Shown here: piece after piece, positions 1-6,936 of the stretch
How positions within the stretch are numbered: the stretch's first letter is position 1
Layout: every line of letters starts with the position of its first letter
The notes under the pieces: generated by a model
What the model saw: only the letters and a program-made list of their open reading frames with translations
What the model was told of the DNA's origin: nothing
The model's database searches: none
Position numbers and translations under genes: made by a program
Source of the DNA: SKKY01 sp964622305
Lineage (GTDB): Bacteria > Bacillota > Peptococcia > Peptococcales > SKKY01
Assembly: GCA_964622305.1 (NCBI GenBank)
Contig: CAZUPR010000022.1
Location: forward strand, 1 to 20,303
Direction of reading: 5' to 3'
DNA length: 20,303 nucleotides

Positions 1-19
1 AATGTTGCGTCCCCAAATG
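1..19 (+). repeat. Right arm of palindromic repeat, cut by window edge
   Basis: The first 19 bases match the right arm of the complete palindromes at 1433-1482 and 14145-14194. The left arm would lie upstream of the window. As in other copies, it is followed within about 20 nt by the Shine-Dalgarno of the next gene (AAGGAGG at 36-42). Confidence 0.8.
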
Positions 20-49
20 TAAATCTTTTGATTGGAAGGAGGTGGGCAG

Positions 50-1423
50 GTGCCCGTCCAAGACCAAACTTCGCATAGAAAAATGTACTTTATCTTAATG
101 GTAATGATGGCCGGGGCTTTCTCCGGCTCACTTTCTCAAAGCCTTTTAACTTCAGCCCTGCCGGCCATCATGGCCGATTTCCAAATATCGGCAACCCTGG
201 GCCAGTGGCTGACAACTATTTATATTATGGTTTTGGGCATCGCCACCTCAACAACAGCCTATTTAATTAATCGTTTTAAGAGCCGCCTGCTTTTTCTTGC
301 AGCCATGTCACTTTTTTTACTGGGCTGTCTGATTGCAATTTTCACACCATCCTTTGTCCTTTTGATTTTTGCCCGCATCCTTCAGGCCTTTGGAGCCGGA
401 ATCCTCATGCCCCTTATTCAGGTTACCGCCCTCAATAATTTCCCGGCAGAGGAGCATGGACGGGCTATGGGTCTGGTGGGTTTGGTTATTTCCTTTGGAC
501 CTGCCCTGGGGCCAACCCTGTCTGGGCTAATGGTCGATGCTTTTGGCTGGCGCAGCATTTTTTACCTTTTATCAGCCGTCGCCATCACAGTGATTTTGAT
601 GGCCTTTTTTAAGGTTAAAATAGATAATGAAACCAGCAAGGAAGGCCGGATGGATTTTATCTCCGCCATAATTTATGGGATTGCTTTTTCCGGACTCATG
701 CTGGGGGTAACCCTGCGGGAACTTTCCGGTTTTCTTAATGCGAAGACTCTTTTAAGTTTTTTGCTTGGCTTTGGCCTTCTCTATATTTTTGTTAAGAGGC
801 AGCTCAAAAGCCAGACCCCTTTGCTGAAACTGGAACTTTTTAAAAGTTTTACCTTTACTTTGACGGCCATTTTAAGCATTGTTGTTTACTGGGCCATGAT
901 GTCGGGCACACTTTTACTGCCCATCTACATACAAACTGTTAAGGGACTTTCAGCCCTGATTTCTGGTTTTGTTCTCCTGCCGGGAGCTCTGCTTCTGGCC
1001 ATCTTGAGTCCGGTCAGCGGCTATCTTTTGGATAAGTATAATCCCAGACTGGTTTCTTTGGTGGGGATGAGTCTTTTAGCTCTGGGCACAAATGCCTTTG
1101 CTTTCTTTAGCCTGGAGACCAGTACATATACGCTGGCTTTCTTTTATGCCCTCCGTATGTCAGGGATTTCATTTATTCTCATGCCTCTTACAGCTTACGG
1201 CATAGGGACTCTTAATAAAGAAGATGTGCCCCACGGAACAGCCATTGTTATTTCAACCAGGCAGATGGCCGGAGCCCTGGGATCATCGATTTTAGTTGCC
1301 ATAATGACAGCAACTTCTCAGGTTCCGGGTATTATTGACATGCAGGGAGTAAGAATCAGCTTCGCCTTTCAGGGCATAATTGTTATCATGGCCCTGATCC
1401 TAAGCTGGAAATATATAAAGTAA
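50..1423 (+). CDS. MFS drug exporter, DHA2 (EmrB/QacA-like) family
   Basis: Predicted inner-membrane proton-coupled efflux permease of 457 residues, hydrophobic throughout with roughly 12-14 membrane helices. Seen in sequence: a first helix with the SQSLLTSALPAIMADF segment typical of DHA2 exporters; FARILQAFGAGILMPL; and an antiporter motif C-like stretch, SFGPALGPTLSGLMVDAFGW. The short charged loop INRFKSR matches the motif A position. The chosen start is GTG at 50, because AAGGAGG (36-42) sits 7 nt upstream; a TTG at 32 in the same frame would overlap that ribosome-binding site. The substrate cannot be told from sequence; drug or lipophilic-compound export is a family inference. Its stop codon runs directly into the palindrome at 1433-1482. 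Confidence 0.88.
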   Translation: MPVQDQTSHRKMYFILMVMMAGAFSGSLSQSLLTSALPAIMADFQISATLGQWLTTIYIMVLGIATSTTAYLINRFKSRLLFLAAMSLFLLGCLIAIFTPSFVLLIFARILQAFGAGILMPLIQVTALNNFPAEEHGRAMGLVGLVISFGPALGPTLSGLMVDAFGWRSIFYLLSAVAITVILMAFFKVKIDNETSKEGRMDFISAIIYGIAFSGLMLGVTLRELSGFLNAKTLLSFLLGFGLLYIFVKRQLKSQTPLLKLELFKSFTFTLTAILSIVVYWAMMSGTLLLPIYIQTVKGLSALISGFVLLPGALLLAILSPVSGYLLDKYNPRLVSLVGMSLLALGTNAFAFFSLETSTYTLAFFYALRMSGISFILMPLTAYGIGTLNKEDVPHGTAIVISTRQMAGALGSSILVAIMTATSQVPGIIDMQGVRISFAFQGIIVIMALILSWKYIK

Positions 1424-1432
1424 CATTTGTAA

Positions 1433-1482
1433 CATTTGGGGACGCAACATTCTGTCCGGACAGAATGTTGCGTCCCCAAATG
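1433..1482. repeat. Perfect 50-bp palindrome (repeat copy 1)
   Basis: Two 25-nt arms meet with no loop at TCC|GGA. Each arm contains GGGGACGCAACATTCTGT or its complement. The identical 50-mer occurs at 14145-14194. It fills most of the 78-nt gap between the MFS and GNAT genes. The right flank AAATGCAAAT leads into AGGGGGA (1488-1494), the GNAT ribosome-binding site. There is no T-run after the stem, so it is not a standard intrinsic terminator. Confidence 0.95.
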
Positions 1483-1501
1483 CAAATAGGGGGAGTTATT
1501 T

Positions 1502-2020
1502 ATGGACAAGATGAAAAGGGAAGTTATTATCAAAGAAGCTTTTTTCGGAACTCCTGAGCACGCTCAGGAGTTAGAACTTCGCAACGAAGTTCTACGCAAG
1601 CCACTGGGTCTGGACCTCTACGCCCAGGATCTTGCATCCGAAAAAAGCTGCATCCGCATCGCAGCCTTTTTGCCGGGCCAGCCACTGCTTACTGGCCCCG
1701 GCGCGCCGGCCCCTTTGGTGGGCTGCTTGCTCCTTTTTCCTTTGGATCAGCCGGCCTCCTGGCAGCTCAAGCAAATGGCAGTCCGGGAAGACTGCCGCGA
1801 GCTTGCAATCGGCCGGCGGATGCTGGAGTTTGCAGAAGAACTTATCCTTGAAAAGGAAAAAAGCCCGGCTGGTCAAAATAAGCAGCGGACTTTTAAGTTC
1901 ATCCTCAATGCCAGGAAAAGTGCCCTGGGCTTTTATGAAAAATCGGGCTATAAGATAGCCAGCGAGGAATTTATGGAGCTGGGCATTCCACACTATAGAA
2001 TGGAAAAGATAATAGATTGA
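1502..2020 (+). CDS. GNAT-family N-acetyltransferase
   Basis: 172-residue protein with a GNAT fold signature. It probably transfers an acetyl group from acetyl-CoA to an amine; the acceptor is unknown. Near the N-terminus is ELRNEVLRKPLGL, as in ElaA-like or YjcF-like small GNATs. The acetyl-CoA loop is MAVREDCRELAIGRRMLEFA, where Ala replaces the first Gly of the usual Q/R-x-x-G-x-G/A. It is followed by LNARKSALGFYEKSGYK, a typical motif B. A Pro/Gly/Ala-rich loop (around residues 54-70) looks like an insertion. The ATG at 1502 has AGGGGGA 7 nt upstream, right at the edge of palindrome copy 1. The coding sequence carries several perfect inverted repeats (see separate entry). Confidence 0.82.
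   Translation: MDKMKREVIIKEAFFGTPEHAQELELRNEVLRKPLGLDLYAQDLASEKSCIRIAAFLPGQPLLTGPGAPAPLVGCLLLFPLDQPASWQLKQMAVREDCRELAIGRRMLEFAEELILEKEKSPAGQNKQRTFKFILNARKSALGFYEKSGYKIASEEFMELGIPHYRMEKIID
1549..1594 (+). repeat. Two abutting perfect 10-bp hairpins in the GNAT coding start
   Basis: AACTCCTGAG (1549-1558) pairs with CTCAGGAGTT (1563-1572) across a 4-nt loop. TAGAACTTCG (1572-1581) pairs with CGAAGTTCTA (1585-1594) across a 3-nt loop. They share base 1572 and begin about 47 nt after the start codon. Further inverted repeats in the same gene are GGGCCAG/CTGGCCC (1675-1681 and 1692-1698) and GGCAGTC/GACTGCC (1777-1783 and 1790-1796). Confidence 0.85.
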
Positions 2021-2141
2021 AAACTAGGAAGAGTGTGACACTCCCGGGGCCGTTGGACTACACCGTTTTCACCCGGCTCCCTTACGCTCGGCCACTCTTA
2101 TCGCCATCACTAGCCTTTTGCCTTTTCGATTTATCCTTTTT

Positions 2142-2549
2142 TTACTTATTCTTCAACAAATCGCGGATTTCTGTAAGCAGAAGGATATCTTCACTTGGTT
2201 CTTCTGCTTCTGGTTCTGCTTCGGGCTCTTCCTCAGGCTCAACTTTCTTCAAAGAATTGACAGCCTTGATAGCAAAGAAAAGGATGAGGGCAATAATAGT
2301 AAAGTCAATAACCGCCTGGGCAAAGGCTCCGTAGCGGACAGCAAGTTCAGCAGTTGTTTCCGTAGCCGGCGAAATTACAAACTTTAGGTCCTCAACTGAA
2401 TTTTGCCCCAGGATAATCCCCAGAAGCGGCATGGTCAGGTCCTCAACAAAAGATGAAACAATTTTACCAAAAGCGCCGCCGATGATAACAGCTACAGCCA
2501 GATCCAAAACATTGCCCTTCATAGCAAATTCTTTAAATTCCTTCCACAT
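2142..2549 (-). CDS. mscL: Large-conductance mechanosensitive channel MscL
   Basis: Homopentameric inner-membrane channel that opens under membrane tension and releases solutes during hypo-osmotic shock. The 135-residue product starts with the canonical MWKEFKEFAMKGN amphipathic helix. TM1 follows as VLDLAVAVIIGGAFGKIVSSFVED, then a periplasmic loop and TM2 (FTIIALILFFAIKAVNSL). The C-terminal tail is very acidic (Glu/Pro/Ala rich) and ends in EDILLLTEIRDLLKNK, the usual cytoplasmic bundle helix. The start is ATG at 2549, with GGAGG 10 nt upstream on the minus strand. A TTG two codons earlier would sit only 4 nt from that site and is less likely. It is convergent with the GNAT gene and divergent from the radical SAM gene. 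Confidence 0.95.
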   Translation of the reverse strand: MWKEFKEFAMKGNVLDLAVAVIIGGAFGKIVSSFVEDLTMPLLGIILGQNSVEDLKFVISPATETTAELAVRYGAFAQAVIDFTIIALILFFAIKAVNSLKKVEPEEEPEAEPEAEEPSEDILLLTEIRDLLKNK

Positions 2550-2682
2550 GTGCAAAAAACCTCCTCATAATGTCCAAATAGTAAATTTTTTATTTTTTTT
2601 TGAATAATTATAATCATTATACCCAATTATGTTATGATAATAAATAAAGTGATTTTGATAAAAATAAAAGGATTTTGATAAA
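2550..2682. promoter_or_regulatory. AT-rich divergent promoter region, mscL / YgiQ-family gene
   Basis: The 133 nt between two divergent starts are very AT-rich. On the plus strand, TGTTATGAT (2630-2638) is an extended -10 for the radical SAM gene without a good -35. On the minus strand, a TATAAT lies at 2616-2621 (read in complement) as a candidate mscL -10; its -35 is poor. A 13-nt direct repeat GATTTTGATAAAA occurs at 2651-2663 and 2671-2683, the second copy running into the ATG. The promoter calls are by eye. Confidence 0.4.
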
Positions 2683-4551
2683 ATGCATGAAAATATTGCT
2701 GGCCCAGGGGCTGCACCTTCATTTTTACCAATAAATAAAATAGATATGGAAAATCGCGGCTGGGACCAGGTGGACTTTGTGCTCATTACTGGCGATGCTT
2801 ATGTAGACCATCCCTCTTTTGGAGCAGCCATCATCAGCCGTCTCCTGGAGAGTCATGGTTTTAAGGTTGCCATTTTAGCTCAACCTGACTGGCAGGATAA
2901 TGAGGCTTTCAGGATTTTTGGCAGGCCCCGACTTGGCTTTTTAATTACCAGCGGAAATATCGACTCCATGGTTAATCATTATACGGTGGCAAAAAAGGAA
3001 CGGAGGCAGGATTTTTATTCACCTGGGGGCAAAGCAGGACTCAGGCCTGACCGGGCTCTTATGGTTTATTCCAGAAAGGTCCGCGCCCTCTTCAGTGACT
3101 CGCCCATTATAATAGGAGGGATTGAAGCCAGCCTTCGCCGTTTGGCCCATTACGATTATTGGGATGACAAGATTCGCCGCTCCCTCCTTCTGGACGCCCA
3201 GGCCGACCTTTTGATTTACGGCATGGGTGAAAAGGCTATGGTGGAGATTGCCCAGGCCCTGGATTCTGGAGTCTCAGTTAAAAAAATTAGAAATATCAGA
3301 GGGACAGCCTGGAAGACCAGAGAAAAGAAGGATTTGCCACTTGCAGATTCCAAGGCTCTTTTTCTTCCCTCTTATGATAAAATTTTAGCTTCCAAAAAAG
3401 ATTATGGAGATAGTTTTCTCCTCCAATACGAAAATACCGATGCCATCACCGGCCGGACTTTGATTGAACCCTACCGGGATTTTTATGTAATCGTCAATCC
3501 CCCTCAGACTCCCTTGACTCAGCCTGAGTTGGACCGGATTTATGCTTTACCCTATGAGAGAACCTACCATCCAAGCTATGAAAAAGCTGGCGGAGTTCCT
3601 GCCATTCAGGAGGTAAAGTTTTCTTTGATCAGCTCCCGGGGCTGTTTTGGTGGCTGCTCTTTCTGCGCCCTGACCTATCACCAGGGCCGGGCCCTGCAGG
3701 CAAGAAGTCATCAGTCATTACTGGCAGAGGCAAAAAAACTGGTTCATGAGGAAGATTTCAAAGGCTATATTCACGATGTGGGTGGCCCTACGGCTAATTT
3801 CCGCAAACCATCCTGTCAGAAACAGCTGACCAAGGGAGTTTGCCGCCATCGGGAATGTTTATTCCCCGAGCCCTGCCCACTTTTAGAGACTGACCATGAA
3901 GATTACAGACAGCTTTTGGGTAAGTTGAAGGAACTCCCACAAGTAAAAAAAGTTTTTATTCGTTCGGGATTGCGCTATGATTATCTCCTGCAAGATCCAG
4001 ATCATATGAAGTTTTTAGAAGATTTGTGCAAGAATCACGTCAGTGGCCAGCTGAAAGTGGCGCCAGAACACATCTCCCCCAGGGTTTTGCGGATGATGGG
4101 TAAGCCTCAGGCTGAATTTTTTGACAAATTTGCCCATAAATACTTTGCCATGAGTGCAAAGATGGGCAAGAAACAGTTTTTAGTTCCTTATTTAATGTCC
4201 AGCCATCCGGGATCAAGCTTGGATGATGCCATTTATTTAGCCGAGTATTTGCGGGACAAGGGCTACAATCCCGAGCAGGTACAGGATTTTTATCCTACCC
4301 CGGGAACCCTTTCGACAGCCATGTATTATATGGAAGCTGATCCCAGAACGGGTGAGGAAGTTTTTGTGGCTAAAAAGCCTCAGGAAAAAGCCATGCAGAG
4401 GGCCCTCATTCAGTACAAGAATCCGGCCAACTATCAGCTGGTGGCCCAGGCCCTAAAAGAAGCCGGCCGCGAAGATTTAATTGGATTTGATAAAAAGAGC
4501 CTGATCAGGCCCAGAGATAAGGCAAAAGGGAAAAAAGGAAGGGGAAAATAA
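2683..4551 (+). CDS. YgiQ-family radical SAM protein (UPF0313)
   Basis: 622-residue member of the YgiQ family of uncharacterised radical S-adenosylmethionine enzymes, presumably cytosolic. The family N-terminus is clear: RGWDQVDFVLITGDAYVDHP, followed by a B12-binding-like segment ending near GGIEASLRRLAHYDYWDD. The radical SAM cluster motif CxxxCxxC is CFGGCSFC, with cysteines at residues 321, 325 and 328, which would bind a 4Fe-4S cluster. A second cysteine-rich stretch (CQKQLTKGVCRHRECLFPEPC) follows. The C-terminal family block VQDFYPTPGTLSTAMYYME is present, and the tail is Lys/Arg-rich. The ATG at 2683 has AAAGGA 10 nt upstream. The next gene begins 2 nt after its stop, so the pair is almost certainly co-transcribed. 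Substrate unknown. Confidence 0.92.
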   Translation: MHENIAGPGAAPSFLPINKIDMENRGWDQVDFVLITGDAYVDHPSFGAAIISRLLESHGFKVAILAQPDWQDNEAFRIFGRPRLGFLITSGNIDSMVNHYTVAKKERRQDFYSPGGKAGLRPDRALMVYSRKVRALFSDSPIIIGGIEASLRRLAHYDYWDDKIRRSLLLDAQADLLIYGMGEKAMVEIAQALDSGVSVKKIRNIRGTAWKTREKKDLPLADSKALFLPSYDKILASKKDYGDSFLLQYENTDAITGRTLIEPYRDFYVIVNPPQTPLTQPELDRIYALPYERTYHPSYEKAGGVPAIQEVKFSLISSRGCFGGCSFCALTYHQGRALQARSHQSLLAEAKKLVHEEDFKGYIHDVGGPTANFRKPSCQKQLTKGVCRHRECLFPEPCPLLETDHEDYRQLLGKLKELPQVKKVFIRSGLRYDYLLQDPDHMKFLEDLCKNHVSGQLKVAPEHISPRVLRMMGKPQAEFFDKFAHKYFAMSAKMGKKQFLVPYLMSSHPGSSLDDAIYLAEYLRDKGYNPEQVQDFYPTPGTLSTAMYYMEADPRTGEEVFVAKKPQEKAMQRALIQYKNPANYQLVAQALKEAGREDLIGFDKKSLIRPRDKAKGKKGRGK

Positions 4552-4553
4552 AT

Positions 4554-4781
4554 ATGTGGACCATAATAATAGGAATACTGGCCGGATTTTTTGCTGGCAA
4601 GATAATCAGAGGAAAAGGATACGGATTAATAATCAACCTGGTGGTGGGAGTCATTGGTTCCTACGCAGGATCCTTTATTTTTAACGCCTTGGGACTGGCA
4701 GCAGTCGGAAGATCAGGAGATTTGATCATGTCCACAGTAGGCGCCATCGCCTTTTTGGCTATCCTCCGCATCTTCAAATAA
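4554..4781 (+). CDS. GlsB/YeaQ/YmgE-family small membrane protein
   Basis: 75-residue hydrophobic protein with about three membrane helices and glycine-rich turns: IIIGILAGFFAGKIIRGKGYG, LIINLVVGVIGSYAGSFIF, then a C-terminal helix TVGAIAFLAILRIFK. This matches the transglycosylase-associated/GlsB family, often linked to stress or envelope conditions; the molecular role is not known. The start is ATG at 4554, 2 nt after the upstream stop, with the G-rich 3' end of the radical SAM gene acting as ribosome-binding site. This suggests translational coupling. Palindrome copy 2 starts immediately after its stop codon. Confidence 0.85.
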   Translation: MWTIIIGILAGFFAGKIIRGKGYGLIINLVVGVIGSYAGSFIFNALGLAAVGRSGDLIMSTVGAIAFLAILRIFK

Positions 4782-4832
4782 CATTTGCATTTGGGGACGC
4801 AACATTCTGTTCGAACAGAATGTTGCGTCCCC
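4782..4832. repeat. Palindromic repeat copy 2, between convergent genes
   Basis: A perfect 40-bp palindrome (4793-4832) with centre TTC|GAA. It is preceded by CATTTGCATTT (4782-4792), the exact complement of the right flank of the copy at 14145-14194. The family's full arm therefore seems to be about 31 nt. It lies between the GlsB-type gene and the convergent CGGC gene (3' end at 4845). It could act as a bidirectional stem at the 3' ends, but no U-tract follows on either strand. Confidence 0.92.
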
Positions 4833-4844
4833 TTTGTTTGATTA

Positions 4845-5243
4845 CTATTCTTCTTTTTGGTAGCGGCGGATGGCTCCGTCTTGAATCCAAATTGTATTAT
4901 CTTTCTTGCCGGCCTCTGAGCCGTGGGTATAACCAATAACATTAAAGCCGCCTTCCTGACTAAGAATCTGGGCAAATTCCTCATAGTGTTCGCAGCGACT
5001 GCGGATGCAGGTGGAGATGTGAATCGTATCGGCCTCAACTTTTTTAAAACGCTCCATCTTTTGCCTAATGTTATCAAGGGGATCAAGGTCGCAACCCGGG
5101 CAAGTATTAAAACCAACCAGCATTAAATCCTCGTCACCATGCCAGGAAAATCCCTCACTCTTCTCGTTAAAAGACCTGAAACAGCCGTTGGCGATGCAAG
5201 TCTTCGAAACATTTCCACAAACCATAATTCCAACTCTTTTCAT
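4845..5243 (-). CDS. CGGC domain-containing protein (putative metal/Fe-S binding)
   Basis: 132-residue cytosolic protein resembling the CGGC-domain family, named for conserved Cys/Gly residues and thought, not proven, to bind metal. Seen: MKRVGIMVCGNVSKTC at the start, further cysteines at 21, 48 and 51 (NTCPGCDLD, the CGGC-like core), and STCIRSRCEHYEEF. That makes seven cysteines plus conserved histidines. The ATG at 5243 has AAGGGG 7 nt upstream on the minus strand. It stands alone, convergent with the gene before it and divergent from the DUF192 gene. Function unknown; redox or metal sensing is only a guess. Confidence 0.78.
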   Translation of the reverse strand: MKRVGIMVCGNVSKTCIANGCFRSFNEKSEGFSWHGDEDLMLVGFNTCPGCDLDPLDNIRQKMERFKKVEADTIHISTCIRSRCEHYEEFAQILSQEGGFNVIGYTHGSEAGKKDNTIWIQDGAIRRYQKEE

Positions 5244-5273
5244 TTTCCGACCCCTTTTCCAGATAAAATTCGT

Positions 5274-5279
5274 TATAAT
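5274..5279 (+). promoter_or_regulatory. Candidate -10 for the DUF192 gene
   Basis: A perfect TATAAT, about 34 nt before the GAGGTGA ribosome-binding site. No recognisable -35 is found at 16-18 nt spacing, so this rests on the -10 alone. It lies beside the divergent minus-strand promoter at 5283-5310. Confidence 0.3.
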
Positions 5280-5282
5280 TAA

Positions 5283-5310
5283 ATTGTAAGCTATTAAAGA
5301 AATTTTACAA
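5283..5310 (-). promoter_or_regulatory. Candidate promoter for the CGGC-domain gene
   Basis: Read on the minus strand: -35 TTGTAA (5305-5310), a 16-nt spacer, and -10 TACAAT (5283-5288). Transcription would start about 30 nt before the start codon's ribosome-binding site. Both boxes are partial matches. Confidence 0.35.
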
Positions 5311-5325
5311 GCGAGGTGAGCCGCC

Positions 5326-5907
5326 CTGAGTAAGAAGCAAGCCTATATTTTAAAGATGCTCCTCATGCTGGCCTTTCACGCCCTCATACTTTATATGGTC
5401 TACAATAATTTTTACCAGCCCTTTATGCAGACCTACCTGAGCGATAAGCGGGAGGCTCAGATTCAGGAAGAATTTGAGCTCATTGAGATAGAAATAATTC
5501 CCACGTCTTCCCCGGCCCAGGAAGATTCACAGGATTCAAAGGCTTCTAATATTCTTTTGCATGCCCAGCTTTACCTGGCCGACAGCCCGGAAAAAAGAGC
5601 CAGCGGCCTGATGGGTCTGGAAAAAATGCCTCAACCCTCCCAGGGAATGCTTTTTGCCTATGATGGAGATGTCAACAATCCCTTCTGGATGAAGGAGACT
5701 CTCATGCCCCTGGACATCGCTTTTCTTCATGAAAATGGGACCATTTTGGAAATCCTGTCCATGGAGCCCTGCCCGCCCGGCCAGGAAGTTTGCCCTCTTT
5801 ATTCAGCAGGAACTTCTTACCGCTACGCCCTGGAGGTCCCGGCCGGTTATTTTAAAGAAAAACAAATTTTTCCAGGTGCGCAAATTAATATCTTGTCAGC
5901 AGAATAA
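5326..5907 (+). CDS. Membrane-anchored DUF192 protein, probable CTG start
   Basis: Protein of about 193 residues with one N-terminal membrane anchor and an extracytoplasmic DUF192 domain, a family of unknown function. The N-terminus MSKKQAYILK precedes the anchor MLLMLAFHALILYMVYNNF and gives the positive-inside charge expected for an N-in anchor. A linker rich in Glu, Ser and Pro follows. The domain runs from about residue 80: RASGLMGLEKMP, MLFAYDGDVNNPFWMKETLMPLDIAFL, then MEPCPPGQEVCPLYSAG and YALEVPAGYF, all family-typical. The first ATG in frame is 5356, but it has no good ribosome-binding site. GAGGTGA (5313-5319) is 6 nt before an in-frame CTG at 5326, so I place the start there. Confidence 0.82.
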   Translation: MSKKQAYILKMLLMLAFHALILYMVYNNFYQPFMQTYLSDKREAQIQEEFELIEIEIIPTSSPAQEDSQDSKASNILLHAQLYLADSPEKRASGLMGLEKMPQPSQGMLFAYDGDVNNPFWMKETLMPLDIAFLHENGTILEILSMEPCPPGQEVCPLYSAGTSYRYALEVPAGYFKEKQIFPGAQINILSAE

Positions 5908-5921
5908 AAGTATGTTAAACT
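5893..5921 (+). promoter_or_regulatory. Promoter of the histidine operon
   Basis: -35 TTGTCA (5893-5898), a 17-nt spacer, and extended -10 TGT-TAAACT (5913-5921). The -35 overlaps the last codons of the DUF192 gene (stop at 5905-5907). The start would be near 5928, leaving a leader of only about 30 nt before hisZ. There is thus no room for a T-box or histidine attenuator. Confidence 0.5.
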
Positions 5922-5957
5922 TTAGCGTATTAAAGTGATGAAGAGGTGATAGGAACA

Positions 5958-6932
5958 ATGCCCAGATTTTTTGAGACTCCTTTGGGCCTAAAGGATTATA
6001 CCCCCGGGACTTTGATTAAAATTGAAGAGATTCTTGCCAGAGCCAGGGCCATAGCCGGAGATTTTGCCTATCAAGGCATCAGGACTCCAATCATGGAATA
6101 TTATCAGACGGTTGGCCTGGCTTCACAGATTCGCGAGGACGAGCTTATTCGCTTTGCCGGCCCCCTGGGCCGTATGGTCACTCTTCGCCCGGATCTGACA
6201 ACACCACTGGCCAGAGTGGCCGCCTCAACCTATCGGGATCTGCCGCCACCCTTTCGTTTCTTCGCCTATGGGGATGTCTACCGCAACGACGCCCAGGGCT
6301 TTATTGAAGAAAAAACTCAAATTGACTTTGAACTCATTGGCCAAAAATCTCTAGAGGCCGATGGGGAAATTATAAATATAGCAGCCAGAATTATCGCAAA
6401 CTTTGCCCCGGAAATTCAAATCACCCTGGGACACACAGGCATTATGACCATCCTTTTGGAAGAAAATGTCCGGGAGCAGCAGACCAGGGATGAGCTGACC
6501 CGAGCCCTCCAGTCTTTGGACTATGTTGGCTATGGAAAAATTATTGCCGATTTGCCCGATCTTTCGCCTGAAGGTAAAAAACGCCTTTTGGAAATCCTTA
6601 CTATTAAAGGACCGGCCCAGACCCTGGCCCGCATGGAAGACTGGTATAAGGACAACCCAGCCTGGCTGGAAATCTTTGCTGAAATCCGTCTTATTGAGAA
6701 AATTTTAGCCGCCTATGACCTGGCAGAAAACCTTATCTTTGACCCCTGCATCATTGGCCGCCATAAATATTACCGGGGCATCATTTTTAACATCTACGCC
6801 GCGGGCAGTCCCTGGAAGATAGCTTCAGGCGGACGTTACGACGGCCTGATTGCAAAATTTGGCCGGGACTTGGCAGGAACAGGCATGGCCATCGATGTAG
6901 TTGAGCTGGCAAAATTAAAGGAAATGAGCTGA
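5958..6932 (+). CDS. hisZ: ATP phosphoribosyltransferase regulatory subunit HisZ
   Basis: 324-residue paralogue of the histidyl-tRNA synthetase catalytic core. It forms a complex with short-form HisG and confers activity and histidine feedback inhibition. Seen: a class II synthetase-like fold with RTPIMEYYQT, then FAGPLGRMVTLRPDLTTPLARVAAS. The motif-2 region is PPFRFFAYGDVYRND and the motif-3-like segment is ASGGRYDGLIAKFGRDLAGTGMAID near the C-terminus. The anticodon-binding domain of true HisRS is missing, which separates HisZ from HisS. I prefer ATG at 5958, because AGAGGTGA (5942-5949) lies 8 nt before it; GTG at 5946 would overlap that site. First gene of the operon; hisG starts 4 nt after its stop. 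Confidence 0.93.
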   Translation: MPRFFETPLGLKDYTPGTLIKIEEILARARAIAGDFAYQGIRTPIMEYYQTVGLASQIREDELIRFAGPLGRMVTLRPDLTTPLARVAASTYRDLPPPFRFFAYGDVYRNDAQGFIEEKTQIDFELIGQKSLEADGEIINIAARIIANFAPEIQITLGHTGIMTILLEENVREQQTRDELTRALQSLDYVGYGKIIADLPDLSPEGKKRLLEILTIKGPAQTLARMEDWYKDNPAWLEIFAEIRLIEKILAAYDLAENLIFDPCIIGRHKYYRGIIFNIYAAGSPWKIASGGRYDGLIAKFGRDLAGTGMAIDVVELAKLKEMS

Positions 6933-6936
6933 AGAA

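Noticed and set aside
2017..2334. Plus-strand frame of 105 codons opposite mscL
   Set aside because: Its Ser/Gly-rich tail is the complement of the Glu/Pro-rich MscL C-terminus. It has no independent support.
4793..4832. Intrinsic terminator for the convergent genes
   Set aside because: The stem is long enough, but no U-tract follows on either strand and the same unit occurs between co-directional genes. Terminator function is not supported by sequence alone.
4661..5116. Minus-strand frame of 151 codons across the palindrome at 4793-4832
   Set aside because: It overlaps the GlsB-type gene and the CGGC gene in another frame and reads through the repeat, with no family resemblance.
5908..5957. 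T-box or histidine leader attenuator before hisZ
   Set aside because: The gap is only 50 nt and contains just a weak 6-bp hairpin (ACTTTA/TAAAGT at 5919-5936). There is no His-codon-rich leader peptide or T-box motif.
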